Of a stretch of 64,000 bases of DNA, positions 53,752 through 61,920 are shown one piece after another (positions within the stretch are counted from its first letter, which is position 1; each line of letters opens with the position of its first letter). The notes below the pieces were generated by a model. The model was given only the letters and a program-made list of their open reading frames with translations, did not search any database and was not told the origin of the DNA. Source of the DNA: Elusimicrobiota bacterium (GTDB lineage: Bacteria > Elusimicrobiota > Elusimicrobia > Elusimicrobiales > UBA9959); contig JAGVVD010000019.1 of the NCBI GenBank assembly GCA_019135865.1, positions 1-64,000 of the forward strand. Direction: 5' to 3'. The translations under genes and the position numbers were made by a program.

Positions 53752-55025
53752 TGGCCGTACTTTTCACCGGCATAGACCAGTTGCTGACCTTCGCGGGCGA
53801 AAAGGCCCCGAGGGCCGGCGCCGCCATGCGCGAGACGGGGCTGGTGAAGGACGCGGCGGTGCTGGCCGACAAGGGCCTGGTCGTCGCGGCGGGGCCGCGC
53901 GCCCAGGTCGCCCGCCACCCGCTGGCGAAAAAGGCCCGGAAGGTGGAGGGCCGCGGCGTCTGCCTGCCGGGCTTCGTCGACAGCCACACCCACGCCGTTT
54001 TCGCCGAGCCGCGGCTGAAGGATTTCTCCATGCGCACGGCCGGCGCCACCTACCAGGAGATAAAGTCCGCCGGCGGGGGGATAATCTCCAGCATCGGCGC
54101 GGTCCGCAGGCAGCCGCCGAAGGCGATGGCGGAGCAGCTGGCCCGCAGGGCGGAGCTTTTTCTGCGCTGCGGCACCACGACTATAGAGGTGAAGAGCGGC
54201 TACGGGCTGAACCTGGAATCGGAGCTCAAGATGCTGCGCGCCGTGAAGGCCGCGGCCGCCAGGACCCCGTTGGAGATGCTGCCGACCCTGCTGGCCGCCC
54301 ACGGCGTGCCGCCGGAATTCAACGGCGATTCCCGGAAATACCTGGACTATGTGACCCGTGAGATACTTCCGAAGGCGGTGGCGGAAAAACTGGCCGTCTT
54401 CGTCGATATCTTCTGCGAGAAAGGCTATTTCACGCCCGAACAGACCCGGGACTATCTGAAAGAGGCCGCGCGCCTGGGCCTCAGGCCTAAGGTCCATTCG
54501 GAACAGCTTTCCAATTACGGCGGCACCAGGGCGGGCGCGGCGGCCGGGGCGATAAGCGCGGACCACGCCGACCACGTCTTCGCCGAGGATATCTCGGCCA
54601 TGCGGGAGGCCGGCACCATCGCGGCGCTGCTGCCGGCGTCCAACTATTACCTCGGCCTGGCCAAGTACCCGCCGGCCCGGGAGATAATAGAGGCCGGCGT
54701 GCCGGTGGCGCTGGCCACGGACTTCAACCCCGGCACCTGCCCCTGCTGGAACATGCAGTTCGTGCTTTCGGTCGCCTGCACGCATTGCGCCATGACGCCG
54801 GAGGAGGCGCTCTGCGCGGCCACGGTCAACGGCGCCTGGGCGCTCGGCATCGGCGACAGGGCGGGCGCGGTAATGCCGGGCATGAGCGCCGACCTGGCCT
54901 TCTTCGAAGCCGCGGATCACCGCGAGCTCTGCTATTATTTCGGCGACAGCCAGTGCCGCATGACGGTGAAGGGCGGCGAAGTGGTTTTCGGCGGGGGGAC
55001 GGGAAAGACCGGAGGAAAAAGATGA
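53751..55025 (+). CDS. hutI: Imidazolonepropionase
   Basis: 424 residues. The metal-dependent amidohydrolase fold shows the HxH metal pair in GFVDSHTHAVFAEPR, AGATYQEIKSAGGGIISSI, the catalytic Glu region RPKVHSEQLSNYGGTRAGA, the Asp of ATDFNPGTCPCWNMQFVLS and EALCAATVNGAWALG. It opens the imidazolone ring to N-formimino-glutamate, the substrate of FtcD. It overlaps yajQ by 1 bp and the HAD gene by 4 bp. Confidence 0.97.
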   Translation: MAVLFTGIDQLLTFAGEKAPRAGAAMRETGLVKDAAVLADKGLVVAAGPRAQVARHPLAKKARKVEGRGVCLPGFVDSHTHAVFAEPRLKDFSMRTAGATYQEIKSAGGGIISSIGAVRRQPPKAMAEQLARRAELFLRCGTTTIEVKSGYGLNLESELKMLRAVKAAAARTPLEMLPTLLAAHGVPPEFNGDSRKYLDYVTREILPKAVAEKLAVFVDIFCEKGYFTPEQTRDYLKEAARLGLRPKVHSEQLSNYGGTRAGAAAGAISADHADHVFAEDISAMREAGTIAALLPASNYYLGLAKYPPAREIIEAGVPVALATDFNPGTCPCWNMQFVLSVACTHCAMTPEEALCAATVNGAWALGIGDRAGAVMPGMSADLAFFEAADHRELCYYFGDSQCRMTVKGGEVVFGGGTGKTGGKR

Positions 55026-55873
55026 AGATCGTGCTTTTCGACATAGACGGCACCCTGATCAAGGCCGGCGGCGCCGGCGTGCGCGCCCTCAACCGGGCGG
55101 TATGCGCCATGACGGGCTGCAAGGAGGCCTGCAAGGCCCACGAACTCCAGGGCTCCACCGACAAGACCAATTTCGACCTCGCTTTCAAGGCCGGCAAGGG
55201 CCGCAAACCGACCAAAAAGGAAATGGACGAGCTGGTGCGCCGCTACGTCGCGCTGCTGCCGGAAGAGGTGAAGGCCTCCCTGAAGGCGAAGAAGTACGAG
55301 AAAGTGAAAGGCGTCGAGAAGTTCCTGGAGAAACTTTCGAAGATCCCCCGGGTCATGATAGGCCTGGGCACGGGCAATCTCAAGGACGGGGCCTTCATAA
55401 AGCTCGGCCCTTCCGGCTTCCTGAAGTATTTCGCTTTCGGCGGCTACGGCTGCGATTCGCATCACCGGGCCGAGGTCCTGCAAAAGGCCGCCGCGCGCGC
55501 CGCGAAGCTGGCGAAGACGAAGATAACTCCCAGCGAGATCTATGTGATAGGCGACACCCACCGCGACGTGGAGGCCGCCAAGGAATGCGGCTACCGTCCC
55601 GCCGCGGTACTGGACGGCTTCGGCGACAATTACCTGATACTGCGCTCCAATCCCGAGATCATGGAGAAGGATTTCTCCGACATGAAACCCTGGCTGCTCT
55701 GGCTGGGCCTGGAGCGCGACCCCAGGGGCGTGAGCCGCGGCACCTATATCTGCCCCGATTCGCCGATAGAGCACGCGCATTACGGCCGCACCGGCATGGA
55801 CCTGCGCGACATCGAGATAGGCATCGAAAAACTGCGCGCGGCCAAGCGCAAGGTCACGGGCGGCCGGAAATGA
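55022..55873 (+). CDS. HAD family hydrolase
   Basis: 283 residues from the ATG with GGAGGAAAAAG upstream. HAD motif I KIVLFDIDGTL, a Thr of motif II in MIGLGTGN, a Lys in the FIKLGPSGF area and motif IV YVIGDTHRDVEAA are intact, so it should be an active phosphatase with a helical cap (about 20-95). A C-terminal extension of about 65 residues after NYLILRSNPEIME is unusual. It is translationally coupled to hutI before it and to a SIS protein after it (4-bp overlaps). The substrate is unknown; coupling to SIS suggests a sugar phosphate. Confidence 0.85.
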   Translation: MKIVLFDIDGTLIKAGGAGVRALNRAVCAMTGCKEACKAHELQGSTDKTNFDLAFKAGKGRKPTKKEMDELVRRYVALLPEEVKASLKAKKYEKVKGVEKFLEKLSKIPRVMIGLGTGNLKDGAFIKLGPSGFLKYFAFGGYGCDSHHRAEVLQKAAARAAKLAKTKITPSEIYVIGDTHRDVEAAKECGYRPAAVLDGFGDNYLILRSNPEIMEKDFSDMKPWLLWLGLERDPRGVSRGTYICPDSPIEHAHYGRTGMDLRDIEIGIEKLRAAKRKVTGGRK

Positions 55874-56871
55874 ACCTCCGCGAGACCCTGACCTGGCGGG
55901 ACATAGCGGAGATCCCCTCGCTGCTGGAGGCCTTCTCGGCCCGCGCCGGCGCGCTGGGGAGGACCGCCGTCCGTTCTTCGGACAGGACCGTCTACCTGGT
56001 CGGCCGGGGTTCGTCGGGTACGGCTACGCTTTTCGCCAAGTATATCTGGGAAGAGTACGCCGGGACGATCACCAACTTCATCCATCCCCATTCCATTTTC
56101 GAGGCCCGCAAGCCGCTCAATTTCAGGCGCGCCGCCGTCTGGGCGTTCTCGCAGTCGGGCCGCAGCCAGGATATCGTGGCCTGTCTCAGGCGGCTGATGG
56201 GCTGGGGGGCCCGCGGCGTGGCCGTGACCAACGAGGCCGACCTGAAGAATAACCCGCTGGCCCGGCTGGCCGGGCGGCACATACTGCTTTCCGGCTCCAA
56301 AGAACTTCCCGTCGCCGCCACCAAGAGCTTCATCCTGCAGCTCTGGGCCGTCCTCTGGACGGCGCAGACCTGGAGCCGCTGCTTCAGGCCCGCGGATTTC
56401 AGGTCGGCGGTGAAGGCCGCCGCGGCGGCCGCGCAGGAGACTTACGGGGGGGAGGAACTGGTGCGGCGGGTGAAGCGCGCCAATATGCTGGGCTTCGTCG
56501 GCCGCGGGCCTTTCAACGCGGTGGCCGAGGATTCGGCGCTCAAGTTCCGCGAGATGGCCATGGCTCACGCGCTGGGCTATTCGGCGGCCGAGTTCCTGCA
56601 CGGCCCCGTCGGCGCTTACACCAAAAAAGACCTGGTCTTCCTGTTCTCGCCGTCCGCCGCCGTGCCCGAGGACATAAAGCGGGTCATCAAGGCGCTCAAA
56701 GAACGCGGCACGCCCTACAAGGTGGTCCTGCCGCCCAGGGGCGTACGCTTCCCCTTCAACTGCATACCCGTGGACATCCGGATGAAGCTGCTGGCCCTGC
56801 GACTGGCGCTGGCCAAGGGCCTCGACCCGGACAATCCCCGCGGCCTCAAAAAAGTCACCCCGACTTTCTGA
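55870..56871 (+). CDS. SIS-domain sugar-phosphate isomerase/deglycase-like protein
   Basis: 333 residues from the ATG overlapping the HAD stop; longer frames are shadows. Two SIS domains are visible: TVYLVGRGSSGTATLFAKY with AVWAFSQSGRSQDIV and ELPVAATKSFI, then MLGFVGRGPFNAVAEDSAL with FREMAMAHALGYSAAEFLHG. This resembles the isomerase half of GlmS and stand-alone relatives such as AgaS or FrlB, but the glutaminase domain is absent. It may isomerise or deaminate an amino sugar phosphate or split a glycated amine phosphate. It is the last gene of the hut-containing operon. Confidence 0.88.
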   Translation: MNLRETLTWRDIAEIPSLLEAFSARAGALGRTAVRSSDRTVYLVGRGSSGTATLFAKYIWEEYAGTITNFIHPHSIFEARKPLNFRRAAVWAFSQSGRSQDIVACLRRLMGWGARGVAVTNEADLKNNPLARLAGRHILLSGSKELPVAATKSFILQLWAVLWTAQTWSRCFRPADFRSAVKAAAAAAQETYGGEELVRRVKRANMLGFVGRGPFNAVAEDSALKFREMAMAHALGYSAAEFLHGPVGAYTKKDLVFLFSPSAAVPEDIKRVIKALKERGTPYKVVLPPRGVRFPFNCIPVDIRMKLLALRLALAKGLDPDNPRGLKKVTPTF

Positions 56872-56921
56872 CGGAGCAGGTTCCCTCCCGGGGACACACG
56901 CTCGTCACGGTTCATCATTAG

Positions 56922-57120
56922 CCCCTCCCCGGGACTCATGGGCCGCCGCGGTCCGGCTTTTTGAAATGCACCCGGCGCTTCACTCGGCCGGGCACGAACT
57001 CGGCCTGCGCGCACAGCGCGCTAGGCCTCAGACATTCATGCCCGTCCGCCGGAGGCGGTGCCCTCGCTACGCTTGGGAAAAAGCCTCCTCATGGGGCTTG
57101 CCATGAGTCCCGGGGCGGGG
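56922..57120. repeat. Long inverted-repeat element in the convergent intergenic region
   Basis: The 484-bp gap 56872-57355 has no gene. Its first half is framed by 20-bp arms at 56922-56941 and 57101-57120 (19 of 20 match, centred on GGGACTCATGG). An inner pair, GGCTTTTT (56955-56962) and AAAAAGCC (57078-57085), extends the hairpin. Smaller stems lie inside. The overall design resembles the neighbouring element at 57143, but I cannot align the sequences with confidence. Confidence 0.6.
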
Positions 57121-57142
57121 CCTACCTTGTCTGTATCTTCAT

Positions 57143-57351
57143 AAGGGGACAGCCGGGGGACGGCGGGGGCTCACCTAAGAAAAACCGTCCGAAGCCGCGA
57201 GCTTACGGAGTATGCGCCGCAGCTGACGGTGCTTTGCTTCCCGCGGAGCGGAGGCGCATACGAGCGCGAGCGGCGAGGTCGGAGCGCGAGCACGGTGTGC
57301 GAGCGGCGTTTTTTCGTGGTGAGCCCCCGTCGGCCCCCGGAATAGTTATTC
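57143..57351 (-). repeat. Dispersed long-hairpin repeat, copy B
   Basis: It reads on the minus strand from GAATAACTATTCCGGGGG, 4 bp after the metallophosphoesterase stop, to CCCCCGGCTGTCCCCTT. The arms CCGGGGG...GGGCTCACC and GGTGAGCCC...CCCCCGG pair over about 30 bases. It is homologous to the element at 9836-9996 in the same orientation relative to the upstream gene. It is about 48 bp longer because of an internal hairpin-rich insertion. Confidence 0.75.
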
Positions 57352-57355
57352 AAAT

Positions 57356-58054
57356 TCAGAACAGGGAGGCTTTGCGGAGGACGCGGCCGATGGCGGCGCC
57401 CCAGGGCACCCGCGCCAGGTCGGCGATGACGGAATCCACGTCGTAGGCCACGCGGAAGATCTCGGCCGACGGGGCGGGCGAGCAGGTGAGCACGGCGTAG
57501 GAGGCGCGCGTGTCCCCGTCCAGCGGGCTGCCCACGCTGCCCGGGTTCACGGCCAGGCCCCCGCCGCGGAGCGTCTTCACGTAAGGCGCGTGGATATGGC
57601 CGCAGACCACATTGGCGCCGCCGGCGGCCCCGTCGGGCTGGAAGCCCGCCTCGTCGTCGCCGCTGGAGGCGTGGAAGCAGGCGAATCCGGCGCCCCCGAG
57701 CGTGAAGGAGACCTCGGCCGGCGCCGAGCCCAGCCAGGCCTTGTCCTCGCCGTCTAGACGGCGGACGGTCCATTCGGCGTGGTCGGCTCCCTCGGTCCCG
57801 AGGAAGTATTTTTCGAGATAGGCCCGCTGCTGGAACTCGGAAGAATAACGGTCGTGATTGCCTTTCACCCTGTGCAGGATGTTCATTTCCCGCAGGACCT
57901 TGACCGTCTCGGCCGGGTAGGGCCCCATGTTGACGGCGTCGCCCAGGAAGCAGACCGGCGCCCCGGCCAGCCCGCGGCGCGCGATGTCGCCCCTGACGGC
58001 TTCGAGAGCCGCCAGGTTGGCGTGTATATCGGAGAGTATTACAAGTTTTTCCAA
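57356..58054 (-). CDS. Metallophosphoesterase, YfcE/ApaH-like (TTG start)
   Basis: 232 residues starting at TTG (58054) with GGGGCTGG upstream. Calcineurin-like metal-binding blocks are VILSDIHANLAALEA, FLGDAVNMGPYP, RVKGNHDRY, a His in ACFHASSG and VVCGHIHAPYVKTLRGGGL, followed by VNPGSVGSP. It is likely a small cytoplasmic phosphodiesterase or phosphatase of the YfcE class. It follows ssnA by 25 bp and is probably the last gene of the minus-strand unit. The hairpin element B sits 4 bp after its stop. Confidence 0.9.
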   Translation of the reverse strand: MEKLVILSDIHANLAALEAVRGDIARRGLAGAPVCFLGDAVNMGPYPAETVKVLREMNILHRVKGNHDRYSSEFQQRAYLEKYFLGTEGADHAEWTVRRLDGEDKAWLGSAPAEVSFTLGGAGFACFHASSGDDEAGFQPDGAAGGANVVCGHIHAPYVKTLRGGGLAVNPGSVGSPLDGDTRASYAVLTCSPAPSAEIFRVAYDVDSVIADLARVPWGAAIGRVLRKASLF

Positions 58055-58079
58055 CCAGCCCCCGTCCCCGCGGCCGCCC

Positions 58080-59402
58080 CTAGAACCTGCTCCAGAGCTT
58101 CTTCGCCAGTTCGGCCGATCTGCGCGATACCTCTTCCTCGTCCAGGTCCAGCTTGAGACGCTTGTTCTCCATCAGTACCCTGCCGCCCGCTATCGTCGTG
58201 TCCACGTCGCTCTGGCTGAGCCCGAAGATCAGGTGGCCGTAGAAGTTGGAGGCGTCCAGCGGCGTCGGGGGGAAATAATCCATCAGTATGACGTCGGCGG
58301 CGAAGCCTTCCTTCAGTTCGCCGAGGCCCTTGAACTGGCGGTTGGCTATCTGCGCGTTGTTGACCGTCAGCGCCGTCGCGGCCTCCATGAAGCCCTGCGA
58401 GGGATCGTGGCGCAGGTGCTGGAGCCAGAGGGAGGTCCTGAGCTCCTCGAACATGTTCACCGTCATCGCGTCGGTGCCCAGGCCCACCATGACGCCGCGC
58501 TTCATCATGCCCGTTATGTCGGCAACGCCTACCGAGTTGTTGGCGTTGGACTGGGGGTTGTGCACCACGGCCGTGCCCGTGGCCGCCAGGATCTCGGTCT
58601 CGCGCTCGTCGATATGCACGCAGTGCACGCAGATGGACTTGGGGCCCAGGACGCCGAACTTGTTGAGGCGCTCGACGACGCGCATGCCGTGATGGGACTC
58701 GCAGTGCAGCTGGTCCGCCTGGGATTCCGCGGTGTGCACGTGGAAGCCCGCGTCCAGGCCGTTGCCGGCGGCGGCCGCCGCCTCCAGCGTGGCGTCCGTT
58801 ATCGTGAACGAGGCGTGCAGCCCGAACATCGCCGTCACGGTATTGTCTGCCGCCTTTCTCGTCCTTTTTATGAACTCGGCGTTCTCCTCCAGCCCGGCGG
58901 CGGCCGCCTTGCGGCCGTCGCGGTCGGAGAGTTCGTAGCAGAGCGAAGCGCGCAGCCCGGTCTCGCGCACCGCCTTCTCGACGGCCTCGAGGGACCCTTT
59001 TATCGCGAAAGGGCTGGCGTGATGGTCGATGAGCGTGGTCGTGCCGCGGCGCACGGCGTTTATCAGCGGTATGACGGCGCTGTAGTAGGAATCGGCGTTG
59101 GTCAGCTTCTTGTCCAGCTTCCACCAGAGGTTGTTGAGGACCTCCACGAAGTTCTTCGAGGGCTTGGCCTTGCCCAGTCCGCGCGCGAAAGTGCTGTAGA
59201 AATGCATGTGCGCGTTGATGAAGCCGGGCAGCACCACTTTGCCGTGCGCGTCGATGACCTTGTTGTACCTGCCCTTGAAGGTCTTCTGCGGGGCGATCTT
59301 CTTTATCAGGCCGCCTTCTATGAGGAGGGCGTGGCCGTGCAGGACCTTGTTCTCCACTCCCAGCGTGGCTATCGTGCCGTTCTTTATCAGTATGGTTTTC
59401 AT
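58080..59402 (-). CDS. ssnA: SsnA-like metal-dependent aminohydrolase
   Basis: 440 residues from the ATG two bases after the upstream stop. The amidohydrolase signature is VVLPGFINAHMHFYSTFARG, with further metal ligands in AGFHVHTAESQADQ, SICVHCVHIDE and VGLGTDAMTVNMFEELRTS. Overall it is closest to SsnA and the chlorohydrolase/guanine deaminase branch. In Escherichia coli ssnA lies beside ygfK in a cluster linked to anaerobic purine breakdown. Here it is cotranscribed with a dihydropyrimidine dehydrogenase-like flavoenzyme. A role in hydrolytic opening or deamination of a reduced nucleobase is inferred. Confidence 0.88.
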   Translation of the reverse strand: MKTILIKNGTIATLGVENKVLHGHALLIEGGLIKKIAPQKTFKGRYNKVIDAHGKVVLPGFINAHMHFYSTFARGLGKAKPSKNFVEVLNNLWWKLDKKLTNADSYYSAVIPLINAVRRGTTTLIDHHASPFAIKGSLEAVEKAVRETGLRASLCYELSDRDGRKAAAAGLEENAEFIKRTRKAADNTVTAMFGLHASFTITDATLEAAAAAGNGLDAGFHVHTAESQADQLHCESHHGMRVVERLNKFGVLGPKSICVHCVHIDERETEILAATGTAVVHNPQSNANNSVGVADITGMMKRGVMVGLGTDAMTVNMFEELRTSLWLQHLRHDPSQGFMEAATALTVNNAQIANRQFKGLGELKEGFAADVILMDYFPPTPLDASNFYGHLIFGLSQSDVDTTIAGGRVLMENKRLKLDLDEEEVSRRSAELAKKLWSRF

Positions 59403-59404
59403 CG

Positions 59405-61864
59405 TCACTCCGGGCAGGCCTTGAGTTCGGCCGCCGTGCGTTTGCGCATCCTTATCGCCCCGGCGAAGCATTTCTTGGCGCAGAGCGAGCAGCCGACGCA
59501 CTTCGAGGCGTCGAAGGCCGGCACGCCTTTGGCGTCCAGCTTCACGGCCAGGTAGCCGCAGCGTTCGCAGTTGCCGCAGTGCATGCAGAGTTCCGGGTCG
59601 GCCTCGGGTATGTTCTTGACCGGCGTGAGGTCCGGGAAGTCCGTGACGGGCTTGGGCAGCGCGCAGCCGATGAAGTCGCCGACCGACTTATAGCCCTTTT
59701 CCTCCAGCATGTGGCTGAGCCCGCTTTCCAGTTCCCCTATGACGCCGAAGCCGTACTTCATGACCACGGTGCAGAACTGCACCGTCTTCGCGCCGAGGGC
59801 CAGGAAATGGGCCGCGGCCTTGTAGTCCATCGGCCCGCCGTTGCCGGAGATCGGCACGCCGAGGTTGACCGCCTTGGAGATGGTCAGGTTGCTTATCGGG
59901 GCCACGCCCTCGCCGCTCATGCCCACTATCATGCCCTCTTCCCACGCGCCCTTGCCGCTGAGGCGCTTGCGGAAGGCCAGGGCAGGGAAGGAATTAGCCA
60001 GCGTGATGCCCGCCTTCTTGTGCGGGTACTTCGCGTAGACCTGCTTGATGGCGTTGACGACCTGCCAGATGGAGGTGACGGCGCCGGTAAGTTTGAACAG
60101 CTTGGGTATTTCCGGGTCCGAGACTTCCATGACCCAGCCGATGATCTTGGCCGCCAGCTCCGGGTCCTGCGAGACGATGTCGCCCTTGGTGCCGTCGCCG
60201 CCCTGCGGACAGGACAGTGAGTACTCTATCGCCATCGCGCCGGCCTTCTCGAGCTTGAGGGTATTGGACTGCCAGCCCTTGCGGTCGAACTCGTCGTCGC
60301 CGGTCACCGGGCCGCCGGTGGAGGCGGCCGTCAGCCGGTCGGGGTATTCCTTCACCAGCCTGGCGACCTCTTTGCAGACCCGGTCGAGCGGGTGGCCGCT
60401 GACATTGTCGGAATTGCCGTAGGTGTCCTCGTCGAAGGTCACCATGTACTCCGACGGTATGTGTATGTGCAGCCCGTCGAAGGCTGTCTTCATGACCACG
60501 CCCGGCCAGCCGGCCTCATAGGCGGCTTTCACCTGCTCGTAGCCGTCGGAGTGGGGGGAGGCCGAGATGATGAAAGGGGAGCGCAGCTTGCGGCCGAAGA
60601 AGTCGGTCGTCAGGTCGACGGGGCGCAGGTCGCGGCCGGCCAGTATGACATGGCTCTTCTTATGGTCCTTGAAGGAGGGGACGGCCCTGCCCTGCATGTA
60701 CGCGTGGGCCTGCATGGCGGCGTTCTTGGCCGAGGCGGTGCCCTCCACGACGGTGGCGGCGCCGTCCCTGCAGTCGCCGGCGAAGAAGACGCCTTTCACG
60801 CCGGGGTCCTTGAAGACGGGGATGTTCTTGATGGCCAGGATCACGAACTGCACGTCCGTGCGGACCTGTTCCGTGCCGGGGATGTCCTTCGCTTTCCCGT
60901 CGAGGCGCACGATCTTTATGCCTTTCCCGCCCTTGAGTATGCCGGTGATGCGGCTGCGGCCGTTTATGTCTATGCCGGCTTTCAGTATGTCGCGCAGTTC
61001 GTGCTCGGGCAGCTGTATGGCGCCGATGTTCTTGCGCGTGAAGATCTCGGCCTTGGCCGCGCCCAGCCCGAGGGCCTTCATCGCGCAGTCGGCCGCGACC
61101 GCCCCGCCGCCTATGACGGCGACGTTCTTTCCCTTGACCTTATATTTGCCGGAATTGCGGAGGTATTCGAGGCCTTCCACGCCGAGGGATTCGTTCTCTA
61201 TGCCGAGCTTTATCTGCTCCTCCACGCCGGCGGTCACTATGACGGAATCGTATTTCTTCAGCAGGGCGGCCGGGTCCTTGACGGCGGAGCCGGTCTTTAT
61301 CGTTATGTCGCCGAGGGCCTTGACCCACTCTATCTCGGTCCTGAGGACTTCCTTGGGGAAACGCTTGTCGGGGATGAGGCCGCAGGCGCCGCCGGCCTTT
61401 TTGTCCTTCTCGAAGACCTCCACTTTATAGCCGAGCTGCGCCAGCGTGCCCGCGGCCGAGAGGCCGGCCGGACCCGCGCCTACGACCGCGGCCTTCTTCC
61501 CGTTGGGTTTCGCCTTCTTGAATTCCGGCATGACGCCGAGTTCCTTGGCCCGCTGCACCACCGTGGCCTGGACGGGGGGGATGTTTATCGGGTTGTCGAA
61601 GAGCTTGCGCGAGCAGGCCTTGACGCAGAACCAGTCGGGGCAGACCGCGCCGCAGACGCCGCCGAAGGTGTTGTGCCCCATGATGAGCGCCGCCGAGCGC
61701 TTGAAGTCGGAGTTCTCCATCCGGCGGACGGCCATGATGAAATCGGCGGGGGAGCAGTCGGCCGGGCAGGCCTTCTGGCAGGGCTTGTCCTCGCAGTAGA
61801 GGCAGCGTTCGGCTTCGCTCTTGAGCTGCGCGTCGGTGAGGAAAGTTATTTTTTCAGCGGACAT
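59405..61864 (-). CDS. Fused dihydropyrimidine dehydrogenase-like iron-sulfur flavoenzyme
   Basis: 819 residues. N-terminal Cys-rich GltD-like domain (CLYCEDKPCQKACPADC and GGVCGAVCPDWFCVKAC), FAD and NADPH domains (AAVVGAGPAGLSAAGTLAQL and NVAVIGGGAVAADCA), a dihydroorotate dehydrogenase-like FMN barrel (about 425-740, active-site Cys in EYSLSCPQGGD) and a C-terminal two-cluster ferredoxin domain (CMHCGNCERC and CVGCSLCAKKC). This is the order of animal DPD or of bacterial PreT plus PreA in one chain, but about 200 residues shorter. The third visible cluster motif has a shortened spacing (CERC). DPD reduces uracil and thymine with NADPH. The SsnA neighbour raises the alternative of a purine-type substrate. 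TGGAGGCAGCC precedes the ATG. Confidence 0.88.
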   Translation of the reverse strand: MSAEKITFLTDAQLKSEAERCLYCEDKPCQKACPADCSPADFIMAVRRMENSDFKRSAALIMGHNTFGGVCGAVCPDWFCVKACSRKLFDNPINIPPVQATVVQRAKELGVMPEFKKAKPNGKKAAVVGAGPAGLSAAGTLAQLGYKVEVFEKDKKAGGACGLIPDKRFPKEVLRTEIEWVKALGDITIKTGSAVKDPAALLKKYDSVIVTAGVEEQIKLGIENESLGVEGLEYLRNSGKYKVKGKNVAVIGGGAVAADCAMKALGLGAAKAEIFTRKNIGAIQLPEHELRDILKAGIDINGRSRITGILKGGKGIKIVRLDGKAKDIPGTEQVRTDVQFVILAIKNIPVFKDPGVKGVFFAGDCRDGAATVVEGTASAKNAAMQAHAYMQGRAVPSFKDHKKSHVILAGRDLRPVDLTTDFFGRKLRSPFIISASPHSDGYEQVKAAYEAGWPGVVMKTAFDGLHIHIPSEYMVTFDEDTYGNSDNVSGHPLDRVCKEVARLVKEYPDRLTAASTGGPVTGDDEFDRKGWQSNTLKLEKAGAMAIEYSLSCPQGGDGTKGDIVSQDPELAAKIIGWVMEVSDPEIPKLFKLTGAVTSIWQVVNAIKQVYAKYPHKKAGITLANSFPALAFRKRLSGKGAWEEGMIVGMSGEGVAPISNLTISKAVNLGVPISGNGGPMDYKAAAHFLALGAKTVQFCTVVMKYGFGVIGELESGLSHMLEEKGYKSVGDFIGCALPKPVTDFPDLTPVKNIPEADPELCMHCGNCERCGYLAVKLDAKGVPAFDASKCVGCSLCAKKCFAGAIRMRKRTAAELKACPE

Positions 61865-61920
61865 GGCTGCCTCCAGGTATTCGGGTTCGCATAGATTTTA
61901 TAAATAAATGGCGCGGCTGG

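Noticed and set aside
56961-57446. 161-codon plus-strand frame in the SIS-metallophosphoesterase gap
   Set aside because: It crosses two inverted-repeat elements and the 3' end of the opposite gene; its translation has no recognisable features.
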